Assembly (NCBI GenBank): GCA_041738875.1
Contig: JBGSOW010000024.1
Coordinates: 1 to 11,544 of the forward strand
Direction of reading: 5' to 3'
DNA length: 11,544 nucleotides
Origin: JBGSOW01 sp041738875
GTDB lineage: Bacteria > Patescibacteriota > Dojkabacteria > CALFHW01
In this document: piece by piece, positions 5,562 to 11,544 of the stretch
Layout of the letters: the number at the start of each line of letters is the position of its first letter
Numbering within the stretch: the first letter of the stretch is position 1
Translations under genes and position numbers: made by a program
The notes under the pieces: model-generated
Told to the model about the DNA's origin: nothing
Databases searched by the model: none
The model's input: the letters and a program-made list of their open reading frames with translations, nothing else

Positions 5562-5676
5562 ACTGCTATTTTTCCTTCCCTTCTCTCTTTGTACTTCTCC
5601 AAAATGCTTTCTTAGCTAGAAATTGAATCTAATTAGTTGTATTCATACAATAATTTAAATTAAGTGGGCAAAAAAA

Positions 5677-6204
5677 ATGCCAAAGACAAGAAAAGAAAAA
5701 CAAGAAGTTGTAGAAAAGCTGAGCACTAAGTTGGCAGCGAGTGAGGCTTTATTGGTTCTGAGCCCAAAATCTATCAATCCAAACGAGGCAGCAACTTTGA
5801 AAATGCAACTCGATGAAGTTGGTGGTGAGTATCATCTTATTAAAAATAGCCTCTTCAGACGAGCACTAGTTGCAGCAGGAATCGAGCCTACTGAATCAGC
5901 AGATAGTGGTCAAAACGCGATTGTTTTTGCAAATGAAAATTCAGCGGAAGCTGCAAAGGTAATGAGCAAATTCATCAAAGAAACTGACAAAGCTGAGTTT
6001 AAAGGCGGATATTTCGCTGGAAAATCAATCACTATTGCGCAGGTGCAGGAACTTGCAAATCTTCCATCTCGTGATGTACTTCTTGCACAGGTACTAGCTA
6101 CAATGAATGCTCCTGTTACAGGATTCGTTAATGTACTAGCTGGAAATGTTCGCAGCATCGTCACAGTTATCAGTGCAATCAAAGATAGCAAAGAAGGAAA
6201 ATAA
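5677..6204 (+). CDS. rplJ: 50S ribosomal protein uL10
   Basis: Normal-length uL10 (175 residues). It opens MPKTRKEKQEVVEKLSTKLA, a conserved rRNA-binding helix, followed by VGGEYHLIKNSLFRRALVAA, the family's central motif (KNTL.r.A). The C-terminal helix VTGFVNVLAGNVRSIVTVIS and AIKDSKEG is the binding platform for L7/L12 dimers. It anchors the stalk on 23S rRNA beside uL11 and, with L12, is the expected ligand of the leader upstream. The ATG is preceded by a run of A residues (GGGCAAAAAAA) and not by a Shine-Dalgarno. rplL follows after 49 nt. Confidence 0.96.
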   Translation: MPKTRKEKQEVVEKLSTKLAASEALLVLSPKSINPNEAATLKMQLDEVGGEYHLIKNSLFRRALVAAGIEPTESADSGQNAIVFANENSAEAAKVMSKFIKETDKAEFKGGYFAGKSITIAQVQELANLPSRDVLLAQVLATMNAPVTGFVNVLAGNVRSIVTVISAIKDSKEGK

Positions 6205-6253
6205 AAATAACTCAATTCTTTAGGTTTATTTAATTTAATTAATATATAAAAAA

Positions 6254-6661
6254 ATGGCAGACACAGATAAAACAACTGTAGAACTTACAGGTGATGCACA
6301 GAAAATCGCCGAAATGCTTGAGAAAATGACTGTTCTTGAGCTTTCTCAACTAGTCAAAGGACTTGAGGAGAAATTTGGTGTTTCTGCAGCAGCTCCAATG
6401 ATGGCTATGGCAGCAGCTCCGGCTGAAGCAGCACCAGCAGAAGAGGAACAGACAAGTTTTGATGTTATCCTTGCAGAAGCAGGTGCAAACAAGATCGCTG
6501 TGATCAAAGTTGTAAAAGCTGCTACAGGTCTAGGGCTTAAAGAAGCTAAAGATCTAGTAGACGGTGCACCAAAGCCAATCAAAGAAGGTATCTCAAAAGA
6601 TGATGCTGAAGCATTGAAAAAAGAGCTTGAAGAAGCAGGTGCAAAAGCTGAACTAAAATAA
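6254..6661 (+). CDS. rplL: 50S ribosomal protein bL12 (L7/L12)
   Basis: The 135-residue protein has the three expected parts. Residues about 10-45 form the dimerisation and uL10-binding helices (KMTVLELSQLVKGLEEKFGV). Residues 46-68 are the Ala/Pro-rich hinge (AAAPAEAAPAEEEQ). Residues 70-135 are the globular factor-binding domain with KIAVIKVVKAATGLGLKEAK, DLVDGAPKPIKEGIS and the closing EEAGAKAEL. It forms multiple dimers on uL10 that recruit translational GTPases. The start is preceded by ATATATAAAAAA. A strong terminator follows immediately, ending the ribosomal unit; rpoB, its usual neighbour, is not here. Confidence 0.97.
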   Translation: MADTDKTTVELTGDAQKIAEMLEKMTVLELSQLVKGLEEKFGVSAAAPMMAMAAAPAEAAPAEEEQTSFDVILAEAGANKIAVIKVVKAATGLGLKEAKDLVDGAPKPIKEGISKDDAEALKKELEEAGAKAELK

Positions 6662-6676
6662 GCACGCACTAAATTT

Positions 6677-6745
6677 AAAACCACGAATAAAGGCTTAGGT
6701 ATTACGTATTTGTAATAATATTTTCGCCAATATTCGTGGTTTTTT
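6677..6745 (+). terminator. Branched rho-independent terminator after rplL
   Basis: AAAACCACGAATA (6677-6689) pairs perfectly over 13 bp with TATTCGTGGTTTT (6731-6743), and the strand ends in T6 (6740-6745). The 41-nt interior contains a second hairpin, TATTAC/GTAATA (6700-6705 with 6712-6717), so the element is an arm on a stem. A-richness of the 5' strand opposite the T run could make it work in both directions. Confidence 0.85.
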
Positions 6746-6775
6746 CTTGCGATTAGGAAATTACAAATTAACGTG

Positions 6776-6781
6776 TACAAT
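6776..6781 (+). promoter_or_regulatory. Probable -10 box (TACAAT) for the 485-aa gene
   Basis: TACAAT is preceded directly by TG. The nearest -35-like hexamer, TTGCGA (6747-6752), is 23 bp away and too distant. The predicted start at about 6788 coincides with the ATG of the short upstream ORF at 6789. Confidence 0.4.
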
Positions 6782-6788
6782 AGAAATT

Positions 6789-6842
6789 ATGAATGAGAGA
6801 AAATTCCAAATTTCCTATCCACTAATTAGCAAGAAATACTGA
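6789..6842 (+). CDS. Possible 17-codon upstream ORF (leader peptide)
   Basis: ATG at 6789 opens a reading frame of 17 codons, MNERKFQISYPLISKKY, ending in TGA 1 nt before the ATG of the 485-aa gene. The ATG lies at the predicted transcription start, so a leaderless ribosome could translate it and then reinitiate downstream, coupling the two. The peptide has no run of one amino acid that would suggest classical attenuation. Such a short ORF may be chance. Confidence 0.3.
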   Translation: MNERKFQISYPLISKKY

Positions 6843-6843
6843 T

Positions 6844-8301
6844 ATGGTCTGGTCTTCTGAATCTCACAGTAGACCAACCGCTGAAAACTCACCCCCTCGT
6901 CCAAATTCACAACATCCAGATACTGCGGAACAAAAAACATACTACCAACCTCCACTTTTCGATACATATGGCAACCCAAGTGACCAAACAGATCAACTAA
7001 ATACTGCGGAAGATCCTTATTCTGCACTACTTCCAGACAGATCCATTAAATACACGCAAAAGCCACTCCTTCTTGTTACTGGGGATGAGTTAAGAGAGCA
7101 AAAGTTTGAAGATAGAAAGACACTACAACGTGAGCAACAAAAACTAGCAATTGATGCAATATTAGATGGAAAAGGGTCAGTAGTAGATCCCATAGCAGTC
7201 GCTGCTGCTTTAGCCACAGAAACTCAAGTAAAGCCACCCACGAATTGGCAGATTAATATAAGTGAAATAGCGAAATTAGTTACTTTAATCGCGGGATGTG
7301 AAACTAGTGAAGAATTGTTGACTCGCCTCTACGAGTTGACCGGCCAAGATTACCAGAAACTGATAGAACAGATGAATGCGGAAAGAATTATTCCACCTGC
7401 TTCTTTAGTAAGGGCGAAAATGTTTGCTGAGATACCTCGAATATCTGCTGGTGATATTGAGTCGGGTTTAAGAGAGGTTATGAATGAACTTATTGAAGAC
7501 AATGATACTATAACAGAGGTACTCTTTGCTGATGATCAGTCTATCTTATTGGACGAATTAATTGGGGAGGTGGGAAGACATGCTGCTCATTATCCTCGGA
7601 CTCATATTGATCGAATATTGTGCGAGTTAGGTCTTGCAGGTAAAATGCGAGAACCGGTTGCCTACCCATCTATAAGCATGGGGTTAAGTTTCGTAAATAG
7701 AAATGATAGAAAGCCGGGACGCAAAACAGTAAAGAAGGAAAAACCAACACCAGATTATAGTAAACAAGGATTTCATATGCCTTCAAGACCTATTTTTTGT
7801 AGCGAGATTATTGACCCAGAAGATGACACTACCGTCCATTTATTATTGGAAGAAGCTGTTGTATTAGGAAAGGATTCTAACTCAAATCCAGAAGATTACT
7901 GCTTAAATCCAAATAGTGTTGCATTGCGAATGTTGGCAGCGTGTATTGCCAATATTAGTGACCATCCAAATGCTGATCACATTCATATAAAAACTTTATT
8001 TGTAGATGGTGAAAATCCTAGTTTAAAGATATTTAATCTAGCTAAAGGAGTAAGAGATGGAGAAGTTAACTTATTAGAACTATTCAAAAGAACAACTTGC
8101 ACTGTGTACATTGGCTCGGAGGATGAGAATGTGAGCCCTTCCCTTCATGTATTTACTGGAGTGGAACTGGCGCAAAATTTAATTGAAATATTTAGGGCGT
8201 TAGAAAAGTTTTCCGGGATTATTGGCAGAGATGGTGGATCACGTAATCTATTTGACGAAGTTACTGGTTGGATGCCATTGGTAAAGTTGCATAGGGAATA
8301 A
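6844..8301 (+). CDS. Unrecognised 485-residue soluble protein
   Basis: I do not recognise a family. Residues 1-70 are low-complexity, rich in Ser, Pro, Gln, Asn and Thr (for example TAENSPPRPNSQHPDTAEQ), and look disordered. Residues 85-290 appear mostly helical (LTTLYELTG-like segments, ISAGDIESGLREVMNELIED, THIDRILCELGLAGKM). Residues about 297-325 are a basic, Pro-rich linker (KPGRKTVKKEKPTPDYSK). Residues 325-485 alternate strands and helices (DDTTVHLLLEEAVVLG, TCTVYIGSEDENVSPSLHVF, GVELAQNLIEIFRALEKF). There is no signal peptide, transmembrane helix or catalytic motif that I can see. It stands alone between the rplL terminator and the promoter of the 7TM gene. The ATG at 6844 was taken as start because it is 1 nt after the small upstream ORF; the frame is open and codon use resembles the neighbours. 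It could be a lineage-specific conserved protein. Confidence 0.7.
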   Translation: MVWSSESHSRPTAENSPPRPNSQHPDTAEQKTYYQPPLFDTYGNPSDQTDQLNTAEDPYSALLPDRSIKYTQKPLLLVTGDELREQKFEDRKTLQREQQKLAIDAILDGKGSVVDPIAVAAALATETQVKPPTNWQINISEIAKLVTLIAGCETSEELLTRLYELTGQDYQKLIEQMNAERIIPPASLVRAKMFAEIPRISAGDIESGLREVMNELIEDNDTITEVLFADDQSILLDELIGEVGRHAAHYPRTHIDRILCELGLAGKMREPVAYPSISMGLSFVNRNDRKPGRKTVKKEKPTPDYSKQGFHMPSRPIFCSEIIDPEDDTTVHLLLEEAVVLGKDSNSNPEDYCLNPNSVALRMLAACIANISDHPNADHIHIKTLFVDGENPSLKIFNLAKGVRDGEVNLLELFKRTTCTVYIGSEDENVSPSLHVFTGVELAQNLIEIFRALEKFSGIIGRDGGSRNLFDEVTGWMPLVKLHRE

Positions 8302-8324
8302 TGGTCGCATTAATGCACCTTTAC

Positions 8325-8333
8325 TGATATAAT
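8325..8333 (+). promoter_or_regulatory. Extended -10 promoter for the 7TM / ATP-grasp pair
   Basis: TGA-TATAAT is a perfect extended -10 with no clear -35. The expected start at about 8340 is at or 1-2 nt before the ATG at 8342, so the message would be leaderless. It separates this pair transcriptionally from the 485-aa gene. Confidence 0.6.
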
Positions 8334-8341
8334 TTCGGCAT

Positions 8342-9049
8342 ATGATCGAATTCAATTCATTGACTGAAATAGTTGCGGATAAGCAAGTGCTACTTATATT
8401 GCTTATGTTTCCGATTGTCGCGACAATTGTGGGTATCGCACGTCACATTATTGGGCTAAAAACGCTTGGAATTTACGCGCCTGTCGTTCTTACTTTCAGT
8501 CTGTACGCGATGGGAATAACATTTAGTCCTGATGGCACTGCAAATGGAGTCGATTTCCTAACTGGGTTGAAATTTGGACTCGTTTTCACAAGTGTTGTGA
8601 TTCTTACAACATTAATAACATCAAACGTACTAAAACCGGCACGGATGCACTACTTCCCAAAGATTGCGATCGTAATTTCGATGGTGGCTTTAAGCTTGTT
8701 CATCGCGATATTGTTAGGCGAAATACTTGGTAGACAAGGTTTTGCCTCAACGAACGTCTTTGCAATTATTCTAATTGCCTCAATTGCTGAACAATTTAGC
8801 TCAATCCTATTCAAAAAACAATTCAAAGATTCGCTTTTCCTACTTCTCGAAACAATGATTCTTGCAGTTATCTGTTTCGCGTTGATAAGTCTACCCGAAT
8901 TCCAAGAAATTATCCTCACCTACCCTTACCTGGTGTTATTAACCCTATTAATTAATTACTTTGTTGGTAAATACAAAGGCTTGAGAGTGCGCGAGTACGT
9001 TCGTTTCCGCGAAATACTTAATATGCCGGAAGACGAAGCTACAAAATGA
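8342..9049 (+). CDS. Seven-transmembrane protein of the transglutaminase-associated 7TM family
   Basis: The 235-residue protein is almost wholly hydrophobic with seven candidate helices, at about 15-33, 42-59, 74-95, 105-129, 136-153, 164-184 and 190-209. Between helices 1 and 2 is the signature-like segment RHIIGLKTLGIYAPV (34-48), and there are buried acids in IASIAEQFSS (Glu150) and LLLETMILAV (Glu170). This resembles the 7TM domain normally fused behind an extracytoplasmic inactive transglutaminase domain and encoded next to RimK-like ligases. Here the transglutaminase part is absent and the 7TM domain is a separate protein. Its role is unknown; a membrane anchor or transporter for the ligase or its product is an inference. 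The stop overlaps the ATG of the next gene (ATGA), which implies translational coupling and a shared pathway. Confidence 0.75.
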   Translation: MIEFNSLTEIVADKQVLLILLMFPIVATIVGIARHIIGLKTLGIYAPVVLTFSLYAMGITFSPDGTANGVDFLTGLKFGLVFTSVVILTTLITSNVLKPARMHYFPKIAIVISMVALSLFIAILLGEILGRQGFASTNVFAIILIASIAEQFSSILFKKQFKDSLFLLLETMILAVICFALISLPEFQEIILTYPYLVLLTLLINYFVGKYKGLRVREYVRFREILNMPEDEATK

Positions 9050-10731
9050 ATTTGTGGCGAATATTCAAAAATCGGAAAGGTATTCTCGGCATCAACGAGC
9101 GCAACCTCAACTATGTTAAAAAGTATAATTCAGCTAGAGCCTATAAAATTGCCGACAACAAGCTGCTTACAAAACAGGCACTCGAAAAAGCAGACATCCC
9201 TACCCCAAAGCTTATTGGGGTTATAAATAATTATAAAGAATTAAACGAATTTGATTGGGAAAAACTACCCAAAAGTTTTGTTGTTAAACCGGTTTCAGGC
9301 CTAAAAGGCGGTGGAATTGAGATATTTTATAACAGGGACAAAGACGGTAATTGGATTCGTGCCGACGGCAGTAGATTTAGTTTGGAGCAGATTCGTAATC
9401 ACGCAGCTGATATAGTTGACGGTTCGTTTTCGCTGCACAACCAGCCAGATCAAGTCTTTTTTGAGGAACGGGTAAGGATGCATAAAAACTTTCAGTACTA
9501 CTCATTTAAAGGCGTTCCAGACGTGAGGATTATCATATTTAAGCAGGTGCCGATCATGGCAATGCTCCGTTTACCGACGAAAGAATCTGGCGGAAAAGGT
9601 AACCTAGATCTTGGCGCAATTGGAACTGGAATCGATATATCTAGTGGTGTTACCACAAGTGGAGTTTATGGAAAAAGCAAAATCATCGAAGTCATCCCCG
9701 GGAATAATTTACCTGTTTCAGGATTGAAAATCCCCTATTGGAATAAAATTCTCGAACACGCAGTAAACGCACAGAACGCAACAGGCGTTGATTTTGCAGG
9801 GATTGATTTCCTTGTGGACCGCGACAAAGGCCCGATGATTATCGAGGTTAACGCGCGCCCAGGTTTGTCAATTCAAATTGCCAATATGGACGGCCTGCGC
9901 TGGAGGTTGAGGAAAAGTAAGGGATTGAAAATTAAATCCACTGCGCGCGCAGTGCGCATCGCAAAAGACCTATTTGGTGGGGATATCGAGGAGGACATCG
10001 AACGTATCTCTGGTAAAAATCTGATCGGGCTTTACGAAGAAGTAACTGTATTCCCCCACCCTGAGTTTATCGACCCGATAAATCAGCGCATCAAGGAGAT
10101 TGAGTCAGGCTTGAGTGATGTTGATAATTTGGACGGCGCAAATCTTGCAAACGGCGTGGATGCAGCTGCGAACAACGAAACTAGAAGAAGTGAAAAACCT
10201 GAGGTAGCTGTGAATGAACTAAGCAACGTTGAAGAATCAATTAATTCTCAGCTGCTCAGCAAATCCGAAGCCAAATCACTCGTTAAAAAAGAAAAACGCG
10301 CGCAGCTTAAAAGTCGCGGCCAAATCTTTATTACAAAAGCGAAAATTGATACTGGCGCAGACTCTACCTCAATTGATGCACTCGCACTAAGTGCAATGGG
10401 CTACGATAAATTAATTAATTACTACCTAGAATTCAGAAAACGGGTTGGCATCCCTGACGAAGTGCCAGAATCGGTAAACGGAGCGAAAATGGCAGACGAA
10501 TACACTGCCCAAATACAAAAAGAACTCGGTTCAAACCGCCTAGGAATAATTTCAATAAGATCGAGTCACGGCAGAAGTTTCAGATTGTATGCAGAAATTT
10601 CTTTGAAATTAGGCGATATAATTTACACGACAAGTGCAAACGTATACAACCGTTCTAAACTAAGCTATAGGGTAATAATTGGCCGAAAATCTCTCAGTAA
10701 ATTCTTAATCGAACCTTCAAAGTTGAATTAA
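9046..10731 (+). CDS. RimK-like ATP-grasp ligase fused to a retropepsin-like 'ATP-dependent zinc protease' domain
   Basis: This 561-residue protein has two enzymatic parts. Residues 1-300 are an ATP-grasp ligase of the alpha-L-glutamate ligase-like (RimK-related) group: NRKGILGINERNLNYVKKYN near the start, KSFVVKPVSGLKGGGIEIF as nucleotide-binding strands and glycine loop, and GIDFLVDRDKGPMIIEVNAR with Asp254, Glu267 and Asn269 as metal ligands. Residues about 330-420 are a variable, charged linker. Residues 425-560 are a retropepsin-like domain of the type annotated as putative ATP-dependent zinc protease: the active-site IDTGADSTSID (Asp435, Thr436, Gly437) and the closing YRVIIGRKSLSKFLIEPS. 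The ligase should form an amide bond to a carboxylate, and the protease part may trim or remove a peptide; substrates are unknown. The ATG overlaps the 7TM stop. In other bacteria these two activities are more often separate neighbouring genes. The fold assignments are strong, the functional pairing is inferred. Confidence 0.82.
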   Translation: MNLWRIFKNRKGILGINERNLNYVKKYNSARAYKIADNKLLTKQALEKADIPTPKLIGVINNYKELNEFDWEKLPKSFVVKPVSGLKGGGIEIFYNRDKDGNWIRADGSRFSLEQIRNHAADIVDGSFSLHNQPDQVFFEERVRMHKNFQYYSFKGVPDVRIIIFKQVPIMAMLRLPTKESGGKGNLDLGAIGTGIDISSGVTTSGVYGKSKIIEVIPGNNLPVSGLKIPYWNKILEHAVNAQNATGVDFAGIDFLVDRDKGPMIIEVNARPGLSIQIANMDGLRWRLRKSKGLKIKSTARAVRIAKDLFGGDIEEDIERISGKNLIGLYEEVTVFPHPEFIDPINQRIKEIESGLSDVDNLDGANLANGVDAAANNETRRSEKPEVAVNELSNVEESINSQLLSKSEAKSLVKKEKRAQLKSRGQIFITKAKIDTGADSTSIDALALSAMGYDKLINYYLEFRKRVGIPDEVPESVNGAKMADEYTAQIQKELGSNRLGIISIRSSHGRSFRLYAEISLKLGDIIYTTSANVYNRSKLSYRVIIGRKSLSKFLIEPSKLN

Positions 10732-10743
10732 CTAGGAAACAAT

Positions 10744-11199
10744 TTACTCAATAGTTATAGTTAGACTGATCTTTTTTGAACCTGCCTTGATGTCATAACT
10801 ATTTGCTGGGTCTTGCATACTTGCAGCGTCATGTGAATTGAGTGGATTTTGCGTATTTGTTGTACTTTGTGTATTTGTTGTGTTTGGTATATTTAGAGTA
10901 TCTGCTGTATCATGTGTGTTTGAGGTAACTTGGTTCTCAGACTGTGTGAGTGTATGAATTCTTTTTTCATACTCCATTAATGGGTCTGCACCGATTAAAT
11001 CGCTTAGAGTAGTTAGTTGGTTGTTTTGATCATTTTGGTTATTTTGGCTATTATTATTATCTGAAGTTGATTGCATCGAATTCATCTCCAGCTCACGCCT
11101 AATGTACCTGGCTAACGGTATACGTTCAATTTTTGCTCTTCTGACAAGGTCGTCATACATTTTTGGTTCAACTGTTAATTTTATATGACGCATTGCCAT
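10744..11199 (-). CDS. Ribbon-helix-helix-like DNA-binding protein with Asn/Gln/Thr-rich tail
   Basis: Residues 1-45 fit a small ribbon-helix-helix (Arc/MetJ/CopG-like) domain: a strand RHIKLTVEPKMYDDLVRRAK, then ERIPLARYIRRELEM as the second helix. Such proteins bind operators as dimers through the paired strands. Residues 50-135 are low-complexity and probably disordered, with NNSQNNQNDQNNQ and a six-residue repeat NTTNTQ-STTNTQ (an 18-nt near-repeat at 10853-10888). The last ten residues, SKKISLTITIE, form a hydrophobic strand that could be an interaction tag. At 151 residues it is much longer than a bare RHH repressor. It ends 12 bp from the convergent ATP-grasp gene. Two in-frame ATGs (11199 and 11193) are possible; the first was used. 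Upstream inverted repeats may be its operators. Autoregulation is an inference. Confidence 0.6.
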   Translation of the reverse strand: MAMRHIKLTVEPKMYDDLVRRAKIERIPLARYIRRELEMNSMQSTSDNNNSQNNQNDQNNQLTTLSDLIGADPLMEYEKRIHTLTQSENQVTSNTHDTADTLNIPNTTNTQSTTNTQNPLNSHDAASMQDPANSYDIKAGSKKISLTITIE

Positions 11200-11236
11200 G
11201 GATTAGTGGGCTAAGGTTAACTAGAAACTTATGTAC

Positions 11237-11265
11237 ATTAAAGCAAAAATTGAACCTGGAGTCCA
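11237..11265 (-). promoter_or_regulatory. Promoter for the ribbon-helix-helix gene
   Basis: On the minus strand, TGGACT (11265-11260), a 17-bp spacer and TTTAAT (11242-11237) with an extended TGC form a reasonable promoter. Transcription would start near 11230, about 30 nt before the ATG. The -35 hexamer lies inside the palindrome at 11256-11266. Confidence 0.5.
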
Positions 11266-11266
11266 G
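11256..11266. repeat. Short palindrome over the -35 of the RHH promoter
   Basis: CTGGA-G-TCCAG is a perfect 5-bp inverted repeat with a 1-bp centre. A dimeric repressor bound here would cover the -35 of the promoter, so it is an operator candidate. Five-bp arms can occur by chance. Confidence 0.35.
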
Positions 11267-11288
11267 TGCTTTAAACTTAAATTGCTAG

Positions 11289-11311
11289 ATTGTGAACTTT
11301 TAGTTCACAAT
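11289..11311. repeat. Perfect 10-bp inverted repeat upstream of the RHH gene
   Basis: ATTGTGAACT and AGTTCACAAT flank TTT. The 23-bp site is too symmetric to be expected by chance and has no T-tract, which favours a regulator-binding site over a terminator. It lies about 25 bp upstream of the -35 of the RHH promoter. Confidence 0.6.
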
Positions 11312-11544
11312 AATGAACCTGTAGGCCATTATTCTTTTCTTAAATATTAGAGACAAGCACCCCCATTTGTGTAGTATGCTGAAAGTCTGACATCCACATC
11401 GTCTCAATGGCCGTAAAGAGCTGACAGACTTAAGAATCCAAAGTCATCATATTTAGAATATCAGACATTCTAAATATGCACGTTTTATGATTACTATACC
11501 AAGATGACAAGCACTGGATTAGTCTGATTAATAAGACCTTACAG
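11312..11544. other. Intergenic end region, no gene recognised
   Basis: No ORF of more than about 30 codons with coding character is visible on either strand. A 7-bp inverted pair AAGTCTG/CAGACTT (11383-11389 and 11425-11431) brackets a mixed-sequence 35-nt loop, which with the 12-bp repeat downstream hints at transcribed structure. A 9-bp direct repeat GACAAGCAC (11352-11360, 11506-11514) is probably chance. Confidence 0.4.
11448..11478. repeat. Perfect 12-bp inverted repeat near the window end
   Basis: CATATTTAGAAT and ATTCTAAATATG flank the 7-bp spacer ATCAGAC. No T-tract follows on either side. It could be an operator, a hairpin in a non-coding transcript or a recombination site; nothing coding is seen around it. 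Confidence 0.6.

Noticed and set aside
6346..6780. Minus-strand ORF of 144 codons across rplL
   Set aside because: It is a shadow of the Ala-rich rplL and crosses the terminator.
10853..10888. Minisatellite or CRISPR-like repeat
   Set aside because: Only two near-copies of 18 nt, explained by the NTTNTQ repeat in the coding sequence.
11352..11514. 9-bp direct repeat GACAAGCAC as attachment-site pair
   Set aside because: It is short, occurs once on each side of nothing recognisable, and there is no integrase or tRNA nearby.

Overview
The window looks like chromosomal core sequence from an AT-rich, streamlined bacterium, most likely Candidatus Saccharibacteria (TM7) or another Patescibacteria/CPR lineage (inference). 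The reasons are low GC with mostly TAA stops, almost no Shine-Dalgarno sequences (starts are preceded by A-runs or lie within a few bases of a -10 box), tight packing with 4-bp stop/start overlaps, and a solitary 7TM plus ATP-grasp pair of a kind familiar from these genomes. TGA is treated as a stop: the ATGA overlap at 9046-9049 argues against a TGA-glycine code.

Region 1-1526 is read on the minus strand: tRNA-Thr(UGU), then 7 nt later a PPOX-type flavin-binding split-barrel protein, then 6 nt later an alpha/beta hydrolase interrupted by one in-frame TGA, then the 5' end of a membrane-anchored protein that runs off the window. Between the divergent transcription units (1527-1801) is an apparent minus-strand structured RNA of about 135 nt, with an extended -10 promoter, a long closing helix and a T6 end.

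Region 1791-6745 is plus-strand information processing: a glutaredoxin-like protein overlapping a SpoU-type rRNA methyltransferase (RlmB/TrmH family), then rpmG, a perfect 36-bp palindrome touching tRNA-Trp, secE, nusG, rplK, rplA, a probable L10 autoregulatory leader, rplJ, rplL and a strong branched terminator. The order rpmG-trnW-secE-nusG-rplKAJL is the ancient bacterial one, but rpoBC does not follow rplL.

Region 6776-10731 is lineage-specific: an unrecognised 485-aa soluble protein preceded by a possible 17-codon upstream ORF, then an overlapping pair, a stand-alone 7TM protein of the type normally joined to inactive transglutaminase domains, and a 561-aa fusion of a RimK-like ATP-grasp ligase with a retropepsin-like 'ATP-dependent zinc protease' domain. 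The fusion suggests a system that attaches and removes amino acid or peptide groups on an unknown target at the membrane.

Region 10744-11544 holds a convergent minus-strand gene for a ribbon-helix-helix-like protein with an Asn/Gln/Thr-rich tail. Its upstream region carries several inverted repeats that could be its operators, followed by about 230 bp with no gene I can recognise.
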